From Actinocatenispora thailandica (GTDB taxonomy: Bacteria; Actinomycetota; Actinomycetes; Mycobacteriales; Micromonosporaceae), in the NCBI RefSeq assembly GCF_016865425.1, contig NZ_AP023355.1:62001-126000 (forward strand): 64,000 bases of DNA, in the 5' to 3' direction. The notes under the pieces were generated by a model, which worked only from the letters and a program-made list of their open reading frames with translations, was not told the origin of the DNA and made no database searches. Positions within the stretch are counted from its first letter, which is position 1; every line of letters starts with the position of its first letter. Below are positions 1-7,609 of this stretch, one piece after another. The position numbers and the translations under genes are program-made.

Positions 1-528
1 CGACACCCAGAGCACGTCGTCCAGCCCGGCCGCCGCGGCCCAACGCTGGCAGGCCATGTTCATCGCGTACGACAGGGTCTTCGCGCCGCCGAGCAGCCAC
101 GGCGCGGCGGACCGGGCGTCGGCAGCCAGGCCGAGGTTCAGGGTGCCGAGCCGCAGCCCGGTGCGGCGCACGGCGCGGGTGCTGTCCGGCACCTCGGTCA
201 GGGTGCCGAAGCAGGTGACGCCGCTGCCGTGCTCGGGGCCCCGGGTGCAGATGAGCTTCAGCGCACCCTCGGTGTCGGCGGGCCACTGCGCGCAGAGCAG
301 GTCGGCGAGGCCGGCCAGCTCGGCGCGGGACGGCAGGTCGAGGTCGAGCCGGGCCGCCGAGCGCGCCATCCGATCCAGGTGTTCGTCGAACAGCCACGGG
401 CGACCGGACCGCACGTGCGCGGTCTCGAACACTCCGTCACCACGCACCGCGCCGAGATCGTCGGCGCGGAGGATCGGCGTGGTCGCAGGTATGACTCCGC
501 GGCCCAGGACCGCGACGACTCGTTCCAC
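1..528 (-). CDS. pabC: Aminodeoxychorismate lyase / class IV aminotransferase (PabC-like), 3' end cut by window
   Basis: Fold-type IV PLP enzyme. By family it converts 4-amino-4-deoxychorismate to p-aminobenzoate and pyruvate for folate synthesis. I read the minus strand from GTG at 528: the first 176 residues are uninterrupted and run off the window edge. Visible family marks are the N-terminal RGDGVFET block (about residue 32), the LKLICTRG strand, and LLGGAKTLSYAMN (about residue 148), whose Lys is the expected PLP-binding lysine, followed by DDVLWVS. The start is supported by a TAGGGT hexamer 6 nt upstream, i.e. a leaderless transcript. Branched-chain or D-amino-acid aminotransferases share the fold, so the exact substrate is inferred. 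It is divergent from the GH43-like gene. Confidence 0.85.
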   Translation of the reverse strand, partial: MERVVAVLGRGVIPATTPILRADDLGAVRGDGVFETAHVRSGRPWLFDEHLDRMARSAARLDLDLPSRAELAGLADLLCAQWPADTEGALKLICTRGPEHGSGVTCFGTLTEVPDSTRAVRRTGLRLGTLNLGLAADARSAAPWLLGGAKTLSYAMNMACQRWAAAAGLDDVLWVS

Positions 529-534
529 AGCTCG

Positions 535-540
535 ACCCTA
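535..540 (-). promoter_or_regulatory. Leaderless -10 box of pabC
   Basis: TAGGGT on the minus strand, followed by a 6-nt spacer and the GTG start at 528. This TANNNT-N6/7-start layout recurs through the window. No clear -35 is seen. Confidence 0.45.
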
Positions 541-760
541 TCCGGTACGGGTAGCACTCTGCGCGATGGCACCCGCCGTTTTACCGGCCTCGGAGGCCCA
601 AATGATCACCCTCCGTGGTTTCGGCCGGGCATGTGCGTCTCCTCGGGCCCAACGGTCCATTGCCGGCGGCGCTCGCCGGACGGTATCGACTGTCACGGAT
701 CGATCTGCGTATCATCGGGCGCTTGCCGGATACCTTCCAGATACTCCCATGGAGGTGGCA

Positions 761-1833
761 ATGAGTTTCACTGTCCGATCGATCCTGCGCCGTACGGCGA
801 CCGTGGCGGTCACCGCGGTCGCCGTCGTGGCGCCATCGACGCTGACCGCCGCTCCCGCCGCCGCGGCCGACTACCGCACGCCGGTGGCGTCGTACAAGAT
901 CGGCGACCCGGGTGTGCTGCACGCCGGCGGCAAGTGGGTCGTGCTGGCGACCGGATCCTGGAGTACGACCAACACCATCTCGACCGCGACCGAGGCAGCC
1001 GGGCCGTGGAGCCGGGTCGGGAACGCGTTGCTGACCCGGCGACCCGGCTGGGCGTCGAGCGGCGACCACAGCGTCTGGGCCCCGTCCGAGGTGCGCGTCG
1101 ACGGCAGCAGCGGCACCAGGTACGTCGTGTTCTACGCGGCGGTGCTCGCCGGACAGGCATCGAAGCGCTGCATCGGTACCGGCGTGTCGTCGAGCCCGAC
1201 CGGGCCCTTCGTGCCCCGGGACAAGCCGATCTCCTGCATCGCCGGTTACGGCGCGGCCGATCCCGAGCCCGGGACCGTCGCGGCCGACTCCACCATCGAC
1301 CCGACCGCCAGCTACGTCACCATCGACGGGCAGCGGCGGCTCTACCTCTTGTACAAGACCCAGCACGTCGCGTACGTCGACTCGAACGGTCAGAAGCACT
1401 ACTACTCGACGATCCGGATGGTACGGGTCAACATCGCCAGCTACGCCACCGAGGTACTCGGCGACAGCCACCAGCTGACCAAGCGCACCGACAACCCGAT
1501 CGAGGAGAACCCCGTCCTGGTCCAGCGGGGCGCCACGTTCACGTTGTTCACCTCGGTCGGCGGCTACACGACGTGCAACTACCACACCGAGTGGCGTCAG
1601 TCGACGCACATCTGGAGCTGGCCGGCGACGAGCCATCGGCTGTCGTTCCCGGCGAACACGAACACCTGCGCGACCGGCGACGCGCAGGTCGCCCCGGCTT
1701 GCCGGACAACTCCTGGCGAATCTTCTTTTCCGGCCGCTATCCGTACGCCTCGTCCAGCTTCAAGATGTACGTGGGCACCGTCACCTGGTCGAACGGAACG
1801 CCGGAGGTGTACTCGATCCTCGATCCGGCCTGA
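761..1833 (+). pseudogene. Secreted glycoside hydrolase family 43-like protein, one-base frameshift
   Basis: The ATG at 761 follows GGAGG (751-755). Residues 1-36 form a signal peptide: Arg-rich start, Ala/Val core and an APAAAA-type cleavage site. The mature part resembles GH43 five-blade propellers. IGDPGVL (Asp about 49) fits the general base, and the Glu pair in IEENPVL fits the acid region. The frame breaks at the C-run 1692-1695. The GTC-GCC-CCG frame leads into unrelated sequence, whereas one extra C restores GLPDNSWRIFFSG and a natural end YSILDPA at 1833. The repaired protein would have 357 residues. The rest of the frame is clean, so a sequencing error in the C-run is likelier than decay. 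Substrate (arabinan or xylan type) unknown. Confidence 0.75.
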
Positions 1834-1855
1834 CCGTACCGCCGGGCCGCGTGCC

Positions 1856-1861
1856 TATCAT
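1856..1861 (+). promoter_or_regulatory. Leaderless -10 box of the Fur-family gene
   Basis: TATCAT, then 7 nt, then ATG at 1869. This decides the start against an upstream in-frame alternative at 1851. Confidence 0.45.
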
Positions 1862-1868
1862 CGATCAC

Positions 1869-2303
1869 ATGGCCGCTGACACCGCACCATCGCTCGCCGA
1901 CGTGCTGCGTGCCCGGGGCCTCCGGCTCACCGCCCAGCGGCAGCTCGTGCTGGAGGCCGTGCAGCGGCTCGGCCACGCCACCCCCGAGCAGGTGCACCAG
2001 GCGGTCTGCGCGACGGCCGCCGGCGTGAACATCACCACCATCTACCGCACCCTGGAGCTGCTCGAAGGGCTCGGGCTCGTCACGCACACCCACCTGTCGC
2101 ACGGCGCACCGACCTACCACGTGCCGGGGGAGCGGTCCCACCTGCACCTGGTCTGCCACCGGTGCGGTGCGATCGACGAGGCGCCGCTGTCGCTGATGGG
2201 CCCGCTCGCCGAGCAGTTGCGGTCCGAGCGCGGGTTCCGGCTCGACATCGGCCACATGGCGCTGTTCGGCACCTGCGCCGACTGCGCCGAGCAGACCTCG
2301 TGA
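1869..2303 (+). CDS. Fur-family metal-responsive repressor
   Basis: 144 residues, the usual size for the Fur/Zur/PerR family. A winged helix covers about residues 10-85; the recognition part is NITTIYRTLELLEGLG. The C-terminal dimerisation domain holds SHLHLVCHRCG and a final CADC, so both CxxC pairs of the structural zinc site are present, together with His-rich regulatory ligands. Which metal it senses cannot be told from sequence. The start at 1869 fits a leaderless transcript. It is followed after 82 nt by ygfZ on the same strand, a frequent actinobacterial pairing that suggests a link to iron-sulfur or zinc homeostasis (inference). Confidence 0.88.
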   Translation: MAADTAPSLADVLRARGLRLTAQRQLVLEAVQRLGHATPEQVHQAVCATAAGVNITTIYRTLELLEGLGLVTHTHLSHGAPTYHVPGERSHLHLVCHRCGAIDEAPLSLMGPLAEQLRSERGFRLDIGHMALFGTCADCAEQTS

Positions 2304-2385
2304 CCTGCCGGCACCCCGTGCCGGCGCCCCCGGGCGCCGCTGGCGTACGACCGGCGCACCCGACATCTGGAAGGCAGGCAGCCCG

Positions 2386-3492
2386 ATGAACGCACCGACC
2401 GACACCGCCTCGCCACTGCTGCGGCTGTCCGGCGCGGTGGCCGCCGACCCGAGCGGGCCGGACGACGGCGTCGCCGCGCAGTACGGCGACCCGATGCGCG
2501 AGCAGCGGACCCTGGCCGAGACGGTCGGGCTGGTCGACCGGAGCAACCGCGGCATCCTCCAGGTGCCCGGCGCCGACCGGCTCAGCTGGCTGCACACCCT
2601 GGGCAGCCAGCACCTGGAGCGGGTCGCCGAGTCGACCGGCAGCGAGTTGCTGCTGCTGTCGCCGCACGGCCACATCGAACACCACGCGGTGCTCGCCGAG
2701 TTCGACCAGGCCGTGTGGCTGGACACCGAACCCGGCCGGGCCGCGGCGCTGCTGGAGTTCCTCACCTCGATGCGGTTCCTGCTGCGGGTCGAGCCGACCG
2801 ACGTCTCCGCCGGGTACGCGGTGGTCAGCCTGGTCGGCCCGGACGCACCGGCGGCGCTGGCCCGGCTCGGGGTGCCCGAGCTGGGGCCGGCCCGGGTCGC
2901 CGCGGTACCGCCCGCCCAGTTCGCCACCGGCGCGGTGCCGCCGGCGCCGACCTCGGCCTACCCGGTGGTCGGGCTGCCCGGCGGCGGGTTCGCCCGGCGG
3001 ATGCCGGACTTCGGCGACGCCGCGGTGATCGACCTGGTGCTGCCCCGCCCGGCGCTGGCCGAGCTGCCCGACCGGCTGGCCGTCCCGGTCGCCGGCAGCT
3101 GGGCGTACGAGGCGCTGCGGGTCGCCGCCCGCCGGCCCCGCTTCGGGCTGGACACCGACCACCGCACCATCCCGGCCGAGGGCGGCCTGCTCGCCTCGGC
3201 GGTGCACCTGGACAAGGGCTGCTACCGCGGCCAGGAGACGGTGGCGCGGGTGCACAACCTGGGCCGGCCGCCACGCCGCACCGTGCTGCTGCACCTGGAC
3301 GGGATCGGCGAGCAGCTGCCGGAACCCGGTACCCCGGTGCTGCGGGACGGCCGGCAGGTCGGTGTCGTCGGCAGCGCGGCCCGGCACTACGAGCTCGGCC
3401 CGGTCACCCTCGCCCTGGTCAAGCAGAACGTCCCCGCCGACGCCACCCTGCAGGTCGGCGACGCCAACGCCGCCATCGATCCCGACCTGTAG
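2386..3492 (+). CDS. ygfZ: YgfZ/GcvT-like folate-binding protein
   Basis: 368 residues. The family signature KGCYRGQE is seen at about residue 276, inside the GcvT-like fold. YgfZ proteins bind tetrahydrofolate and support assembly or repair of certain [4Fe-4S] enzymes; the conserved Cys lies in this motif. The protein acts in the cytoplasm. The ATG at 2386 is preceded by a purine-rich GGAAGGCAGG stretch that can serve as ribosome-binding site. It lies downstream of the Fur-family gene and may be cotranscribed. It is not the glycine-cleavage T protein, which lacks this Cys motif. Confidence 0.9.
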   Translation: MNAPTDTASPLLRLSGAVAADPSGPDDGVAAQYGDPMREQRTLAETVGLVDRSNRGILQVPGADRLSWLHTLGSQHLERVAESTGSELLLLSPHGHIEHHAVLAEFDQAVWLDTEPGRAAALLEFLTSMRFLLRVEPTDVSAGYAVVSLVGPDAPAALARLGVPELGPARVAAVPPAQFATGAVPPAPTSAYPVVGLPGGGFARRMPDFGDAAVIDLVLPRPALAELPDRLAVPVAGSWAYEALRVAARRPRFGLDTDHRTIPAEGGLLASAVHLDKGCYRGQETVARVHNLGRPPRRTVLLHLDGIGEQLPEPGTPVLRDGRQVGVVGSAARHYELGPVTLALVKQNVPADATLQVGDANAAIDPDL

Positions 3493-3581
3493 TCCTCAGG
3501 GTCGCTGCGCCGTTCCGCCACCCATGTCGTTTCGCTCTCGCGTCTCGTCGGTGGTGATGCGAGGTCACGGAAGCGAGCCGA

Positions 3582-3669
3582 GCCCGATTCGTTCGCTGGC
3601 AAGGCGGAGAAGGCGCCGTGTGCGAGTGCCCACAAGCCGACGACGACGCCGCCAGCGGACGAATCGGGC
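3582..3669. repeat. Imperfect 19-bp inverted repeat with 50-nt loop
   Basis: Arms at 3582-3600 and 3651-3669 pair with one mismatch (core CCCGATTCG / CGAATCGGG). The loop also holds short complementary GGCG/CGCC tracts. It lies downstream of ygfZ and upstream of the BKACE gene, so it could be a terminator-like fold or a small non-coding element. No T-run follows. Confidence 0.6.
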
Positions 3670-3670
3670 C

Positions 3671-3709
3671 GGTGCAGCGACCCTGACACGAGGTGCAGCG
3701 ACCCTGACA
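3671..3709. promoter_or_regulatory. Pair of identical 18-bp direct repeats, 21 bp apart
   Basis: GGTGCAGCGACCCTGACA occurs at 3671-3688 and again at 3692-3709. The 21-bp period is two helical turns, and the second copy ends 21 bp before the ATG at 3731. This is what a tandem operator or activator site for the BKACE gene would look like; no regulator is identified. Confidence 0.5.
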
Positions 3710-3730
3710 GGTCTGGCAGGATCGACTGTC

Positions 3731-4564
3731 ATGGCGGGGACGTTGATCACGGTGGCGCCGACGGGCGCCGAGTCGAAGAAGTCCGAGGTGCCGGCGCTGC
3801 CGGTGACCCTGGCGGAGCTGGTCTCCACGGCGAAGGAGTGCGAGGCGCTCGGCGCGAGCGTGGTGCACGTGCACATCCGTGGCGCGGATGCCGAGCCGAC
3901 GCTGGACCTGGGCCGGCTGAAGGACACCGTGGCGGCGCTGCGCGCCGAGACGAACCTGATCGTGCAGCTGTCCTCGGGCGGCGCGGTGACCGACCCGGAG
4001 TCCGACCGGCTGCGGGTGCTGGAAGCCGAGCCGGACATGGCCTCCTGCACCATGGGTACGGTCAACTTCGGCGACGACGTGTTCGCCAACCGGTGGGAGT
4101 TCATCGTCGAGCTGCACACCCGGCTGCGCGACGCGAAGATCGTCCCGGAGTACGAGATCTTCGACCTCGGGCACCTGGCCTCGCTGGCGCGGCTGCTGGA
4201 CAAGCACGGCCTGCCGTTCGGCGGGCACGTGCACGTCGACTTCGTGATGGGCGTACCGGGCGGCATGTCCGGCAGCGCGCAGACCCTGGTCGCCGCCGCG
4301 AACGAGGTGCGCACGCTGCTGCCGGCCGACACCACGTTCGCCGCGACCGGCATCGGCCGGACCACCCTGCCGGTGCTGCTCACCTCGCTCGCCGCCGGCG
4401 GTCACCTGCGGGTCGGCATGGAGGACACCCTGACGTACGCGCGGCGGCAGCCGGTGGAGAGCAACATGCAGCTGGTGGCGCGGGCCGCCGGGCTGGCCCG
4501 GCTCGCCCAGCGCCCGCCGATGCCGGTCGCCGAGGCCCGCGCCTTGCTGCACATCCGGGACTGA
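3731..4564 (+). CDS. BKACE (DUF849) beta-keto acid cleavage enzyme
   Basis: 277 residues, the common length for the 3-keto-5-aminohexanoate cleavage enzyme superfamily. These TIM-barrel, zinc-dependent enzymes condense a beta-keto acid with acetyl-CoA and split it into acetoacetate and a new CoA ester. Visible family marks are GASVVHVHIR (zinc-ligand His pair, about residues 41-50), GGHVHVDFVMGVPGG (about 168-182) and RVGMEDTLTYARR (about 230-242), whose Glu is a metal/substrate ligand. The substrate is not predictable, since the family covers carnitine, lysine and other beta-keto acids, and there is no catabolic neighbour. Paired direct repeats just upstream suggest specific control. Confidence 0.85.
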   Translation: MAGTLITVAPTGAESKKSEVPALPVTLAELVSTAKECEALGASVVHVHIRGADAEPTLDLGRLKDTVAALRAETNLIVQLSSGGAVTDPESDRLRVLEAEPDMASCTMGTVNFGDDVFANRWEFIVELHTRLRDAKIVPEYEIFDLGHLASLARLLDKHGLPFGGHVHVDFVMGVPGGMSGSAQTLVAAANEVRTLLPADTTFAATGIGRTTLPVLLTSLAAGGHLRVGMEDTLTYARRQPVESNMQLVARAAGLARLAQRPPMPVAEARALLHIRD

Positions 4565-4603
4565 GCACCTCCGGTACCGGCGCCGACCGCCGCGGGAGCA
4601 AGG

Positions 4604-4759
4604 GGCCGGTGCCGACGGCCGGGGCAAGGTGCCGCAGCCGGTGCCGACGGCCGGGGCAAGGTGCCGCGGCCGGACGGTCGGAGCAAGCGCCGCGGCCGGC
4701 CGACTTTCGGAGCACGTGCCGCGGCCGGCGGACGGTCGGAGCACGTGCCGCGGCCGGCG
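4604..4759. repeat. Degenerate GC-rich tandem repeats in a convergent gap
   Basis: Five to six units of about 29-33 bp built on CGGAGCACGTGCCGCGGCCG or GGGGCAAGGTGCCG-type cores fill the gap between the convergent BKACE and SDR stop codons. The last two units (from about 4700) are nearly identical. No reading frame is plausible. Confidence 0.6.
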
Positions 4760-4762
4760 GTG

Positions 4763-5548
4763 TCAGCCGCGGCGGAAGCCGCCTTCGACGTCGATGACCT
4801 GGCCGGTGATCCAGCCGGCTTCGGCCGAGCAGAGCCAGCCGACCACCGGCGCCACGTCGGCCGGGGTGCCCCACCGCCCGGTCGGGAACGCGGCGGCGAC
4901 CCGCTCGTACACCTCGCCGCTGGCGTACCCGGTGTCGCACGGTCCGGGGTTGATCGCGTTGACGGTGATGCCCTGCCCGGCGACCGATGCGGACAGCGAC
5001 AGGGTGAGCGCCTCGATCGCGCCCTTGCTGGCGATGTAGGCCAGCTCGTCCGGCATCGGGCCGAGCCGCTGGCCGCTGCTGAACAGCACCACCCGGCCGC
5101 CGGGCCCGCCCAGCTCCACCTGCTGCCGGTACGCCGCGGCGAAGTGCTTGACCAGCAGCAGCGAGCCGCGCGTGTTGACGCTCAGGTGCCGGTCGATCTC
5201 CTCGGCGGTGATCTCGGCGAGCGGGGTGTGGGTCGAGTAGGCGTGCACCGCGGCGAGTGCGTCGATCCGCCCGTACCGGGCGATCGCGGCGTCCACCAGC
5301 GCCGCCGGTTCCGCCGGGTCGGCGAAGTCGCCGGGCCGGTACCCGACGGCCGCGCCGGCGTCCCGCAGGGCCGTGATCACCTCGGTGGTGCGGTCCTCGG
5401 TGCCGTACTCGGTGGCGTCGTAGCCGGGCAGCCCGGACAGGAACAGGTCGTACCCGTCGGCGGCGAGGCGGTGGGCGACCGCCGCGGCGATCCCGTTGGT
5501 ACGGCTGACACCGGTGACGAGGGCGACCCGGCGAGTGGACTCGACCAT
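4763..5548 (-). CDS. Short-chain dehydrogenase/reductase
   Basis: 261 residues, classical SDR size. The cofactor motif is TGVSRTNGIAAAVA (about residues 13-26), the structural Asn is in SVNTRG, the catalytic Ser is in LFSSGQ, and the Tyr-x3-Lys pair is in LAYIASKGAIEAL. It ends with the family-typical TGQVIDVEGGFRRG. An N-terminal insertion with two negatively charged stretches after the first strand replaces the usual arginine cluster, so NAD rather than NADP is possible. The start at 5548 (MVESTRR) is favoured over an upstream one by a promoter ending 6 nt before it. Substrate unknown. Confidence 0.85.
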   Translation of the reverse strand: MVESTRRVALVTGVSRTNGIAAAVAHRLAADGYDLFLSGLPGYDATEYGTEDRTTEVITALRDAGAAVGYRPGDFADPAEPAALVDAAIARYGRIDALAAVHAYSTHTPLAEITAEEIDRHLSVNTRGSLLLVKHFAAAYRQQVELGGPGGRVVLFSSGQRLGPMPDELAYIASKGAIEALTLSLSASVAGQGITVNAINPGPCDTGYASGEVYERVAAAFPTGRWGTPADVAPVVGWLCSAEAGWITGQVIDVEGGFRRG

Positions 5549-5554
5549 GCGCGC

Positions 5555-5584
5555 AGTGTCCCGGGTGGCCGCTGCCAGTGGCAA
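5555..5584 (-). promoter_or_regulatory. Promoter of the SDR gene
   Basis: On the minus strand TTGCCA (5584-5579), an 18-nt spacer and GACACT (5560-5555), then 6 nt to the ATG. This would be a leaderless or near-leaderless transcript. Strong -35, weak -10. Confidence 0.4.
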
Positions 5585-5673
5585 CGGAATACCGCCGTGC
5601 TAGCAGGACGCGAGTCACAGCGCTGGATGTTTTGGCTGGTGAGAATGGTACGAAGGTGCCGGAGTGGTGCCGC

Positions 5674-5692
5674 TGCAAGCGATGTGCTTGCA
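5674..5692. promoter_or_regulatory. Perfect palindrome, probable operator of the XRE regulator
   Basis: TGCAAGC-N5-GCTTGCA is a perfect 7-bp dyad. Its right arm overlaps TTGCAA (5688-5693), which sits 17 nt before TACCGT (5711-5716); the ATG follows 7 nt later. A dyad on the -35 of a gene encoding a helix-turn-helix protein suggests autoregulation. Confidence 0.6.
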
Positions 5693-5716
5693 AGAGTTAG
5701 CACCGCGCGCTACCGT
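5688..5716 (+). promoter_or_regulatory. Promoter of the XRE-hbhA operon
   Basis: TTGCAA - 17 nt - TACCGT, then 7 nt to the ATG at 5724. It is the best complete promoter in the window and predicts a leaderless mRNA. Confidence 0.55.
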
Positions 5717-5723
5717 CGTCTGC

Positions 5724-6515
5724 ATGGCCGGACTGCGCGACGTCGGAGACTTCATTCGCGAGCAGCGGCGCAGCGCGCAGATCTCGCTGCGGCAGCTCGC
5801 GAAGCAGACCGGCGTCAGCAATCCGTACCTGAGTCAGATCGAGCGAGGCCTGCGCAAGCCGAGTGCCGAGGTGCTGCAGCAGATCGCGAACGCGCTGCGC
5901 GTCTCGACCCCGGCCATGTACCTGCGCGCCGGCCTGCTCGAACACGGCGAGGGCCAGGGCGTGCTGACGGCGATCGCCGCCGACGAGGTGCTCACCACCC
6001 GGCAGAAGCAGTCCCTGGCCGAGATCTACGAAGCGTTCCGCCGGGAGAACCTGCGGTCCGCGCACGCCGACGCCGACGCCACGTCGGTAGGGGGATCGGA
6101 GCCGCACGACCCGGGGGTGGGTGCGGCGGCCGGGGCTGGTACGACACCGGCCCCGGCCGCCGAGGCGGCGCCGCAGCCGCCCGGAGTGCCGGACCCGGCG
6201 GGATCGACCGATCCGGTGGGAACGGCCGATCCGGCAGGGAGTTCCGACGCCGGGCCGGCGGGCGATCCGCCCGGTGCGGCGCGGTCGACCGCGGTGCCGA
6301 TGGCGCGCACCGCGGCCAGCGCGGCCCGGCGGGCGGCGAGCAAGGCCGCGCAACGGGCCGCGGACGGTGCCGCTCGTGCCGCCGGCAGCCCGGCGGCCAA
6401 GGCGGCGCAGCGCTCGGCCGGCAGGGCCGCGCAGCGGGCCGCGGACACCGCGGCGGCCCAGGCAGTTCGATCGGCGGTCGGCAAGCGGGGGCGCGGCCGA
6501 CCGAGTGACCAGTGA
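5724..6515 (+). CDS. XRE-family transcriptional regulator with Ala/Arg-rich tail
   Basis: 263 residues. Residues 8-70 form a Cro/CI helix-turn-helix: RQLAKQTGVSNPYLSQIERG carries the recognition helix. Residues 95-115 are a short helical region. The remaining half is low-complexity, first Pro/Gly/Asp-rich and then alternating Ala-Arg-Lys (AAQRAADGAARAAG style), resembling histone-like or phasin tails. It matches the position of M. tuberculosis Rv0474 immediately upstream of hbhA, and here too the next gene is HbhA-like, 21 nt away. A palindrome on its promoter suggests that it represses itself and the operon. The long basic tail is more elaborate than in the mycobacterial protein and may bind DNA non-specifically. 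Confidence 0.85.
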   Translation: MAGLRDVGDFIREQRRSAQISLRQLAKQTGVSNPYLSQIERGLRKPSAEVLQQIANALRVSTPAMYLRAGLLEHGEGQGVLTAIAADEVLTTRQKQSLAEIYEAFRRENLRSAHADADATSVGGSEPHDPGVGAAAGAGTTPAPAAEAAPQPPGVPDPAGSTDPVGTADPAGSSDAGPAGDPPGAARSTAVPMARTAASAARRAASKAAQRAADGAARAAGSPAAKAAQRSAGRAAQRAADTAAAQAVRSAVGKRGRGRPSDQ

Positions 6516-6536
6516 CCACAGTCGAGGGGTGGAGAA

Positions 6537-7043
6537 ATGACGGACAAGCAGAAGTACCCCGGCCCGCTGTACGCGGCGGCCGGGTTCGGTGACCTCGCCG
6601 CGGAGAAGCTGCGCGAGCTGCCCGACCGGGTGTCCGACCTGCAGTCGTGGGCCCGCGAGGAGTTCGCCGGTGGCCGCGAGAAGGCGCAGGGCGACCTGGC
6701 CGACCTCGGCGGCAGGATCGGCGCCGGCCTCGCGAACTGGCGGCACCGGGTGCAGGACATCGCCGCGACCGACCGCACCCAGCTGCGCGCCGACGCCCGT
6801 CGCCGGGCCGGCGAGCTGGCGGACGAGGCGGGCCGCCGGCTGGTGACCGCACAGGTCCGCGCGGCCGAGGCATACCAGGACCTGGTGTCTCGGGGCAGCA
6901 CCCTGCTGGACACCGACGTCGCCGTCGACGAGCCCGGCGAGATCGCCGAGCGTCCCGCTCCGGCACCGGAGCCGACGGCCGCGCCGAAGAAGATGGCGAA
7001 GAAGGCGACCCGTCCGGCGGTCCGGAAGAGCGTCGACAAGTAG
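6537..7043 (+). CDS. HbhA-like (heparin-binding haemagglutinin family) coiled-coil protein
   Basis: 168 residues. It starts PGPLYAAAGFGDLAAEKLRE, the conserved N-terminus of the HbhA family, then runs as amphipathic alpha-helix rich in A, E, R and L to about residue 125. It closes with a Pro/Ala linker and a Lys-rich tail (KKMAKKATRPAVRKS). In mycobacteria such tails bind sulfated glycans, and the protein is linked to cell surface and lipid inclusions; in this organism a role in envelope or lipid-body organisation is only inferred. No signal peptide. The ribosome-binding site GAGGGG lies 7 nt before the ATG. Second gene of the XRE operon, closed by a hairpin at 7044-7073. Confidence 0.8.
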   Translation: MTDKQKYPGPLYAAAGFGDLAAEKLRELPDRVSDLQSWAREEFAGGREKAQGDLADLGGRIGAGLANWRHRVQDIAATDRTQLRADARRRAGELADEAGRRLVTAQVRAAEAYQDLVSRGSTLLDTDVAVDEPGEIAERPAPAPEPTAAPKKMAKKATRPAVRKSVDK

Positions 7044-7073
7044 GCACCGGGTGCGCGAGTGGCGCCCCGGTGC
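7044..7073 (+). terminator. Hairpin after the hbhA-like gene
   Basis: GCACCGGG pairs with CCCGGTGC and an inner GCGC with GCGC around a GAGTG loop, one bulged base. It begins one base after the TAG stop. No T-run, as usual for high-GC terminators. Confidence 0.5.
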
Positions 7074-7267
7074 GGCAGATCCCGACACACCCGGTACGGG
7101 CGTGGCAACCGGCAGCATCGCCGGCCGCCGCGCCCGTCGCCGTACCCGGCCCCGCGGTCGACCTGCCCGGCGGCACCCGGGGCGGCGCCGGCGCCCCCGA
7201 CCCGCCGGCCGGCCCGGCGCACGCCATGCCGAGGCAGTTCGAGGCGGTGCGCCGCGCGTCCCGGCGC

Positions 7268-7273
7268 TACGCT
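7268..7273 (+). promoter_or_regulatory. Leaderless -10 box of the DUF2516 gene
   Basis: TACGCT, 6 nt, ATG at 7280. It suggests that this gene has its own promoter although it follows the hbhA-like gene. Confidence 0.4.
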
Positions 7274-7279
7274 CGTCGC

Positions 7280-7609
7280 ATGATGGTCCAGTTCCCGGTG
7301 CCGATGCTCGGCAACTTCGCGATGGTGGTGCAGTACTACATCGAGCTGCTGTTGACCGTGTTCACCCTGGTGCTGGAGCTGGTCGCGCTGGTGCACTGCG
7401 CCATCCAGCGGTCCGACGCGTTCCGCGCGGTCGGGACGCTGAGCAAGCCGGTCTGGCTGCTGCTGATAGGTGGGTCCACCCTGTTGACGCTGCTGCTCGG
7501 ATCCAGCCCGATCGGGCTGATCGGGCTGATCGGCCTGATCGCCGCGTCCGTCTACCTGCTGGACGTCAAGCCCGGCCTGAAGGACCTGCGCAGCGGCGGC
7601 CTCTGGTGA
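7280..7609 (+). CDS. DUF2516 small membrane protein
   Basis: 109 residues with three hydrophobic segments (about residues 15-45, 55-80 and 80-95). The sequence around SPIGLIGLIGLIGLIAASVYL contains a short in-frame triplet repeat (LIG x3-4). It ends in DVKPGLKDL, typical of the family. Same position as M. tuberculosis Rv0476 after hbhA, so the XRE-hbhA-DUF2516 block is conserved across actinobacteria. Function is unknown; a role with the HbhA-like protein at the membrane is inference. Its TGA overlaps the next gene's GTG (GTGA). Confidence 0.8.
   Translation: MMVQFPVPMLGNFAMVVQYYIELLLTVFTLVLELVALVHCAIQRSDAFRAVGTLSKPVWLLLIGGSTLLTLLLGSSPIGLIGLIGLIAASVYLLDVKPGLKDLRSGGLW

Noticed and set aside
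56-760. N-terminal extension of the GH43-like frame and overlapping plus-strand frames over 1-530
   Set aside because: The minus strand encodes a continuous class IV aminotransferase here, and the GH43-like gene has its own ribosome-binding site and signal peptide at 761.
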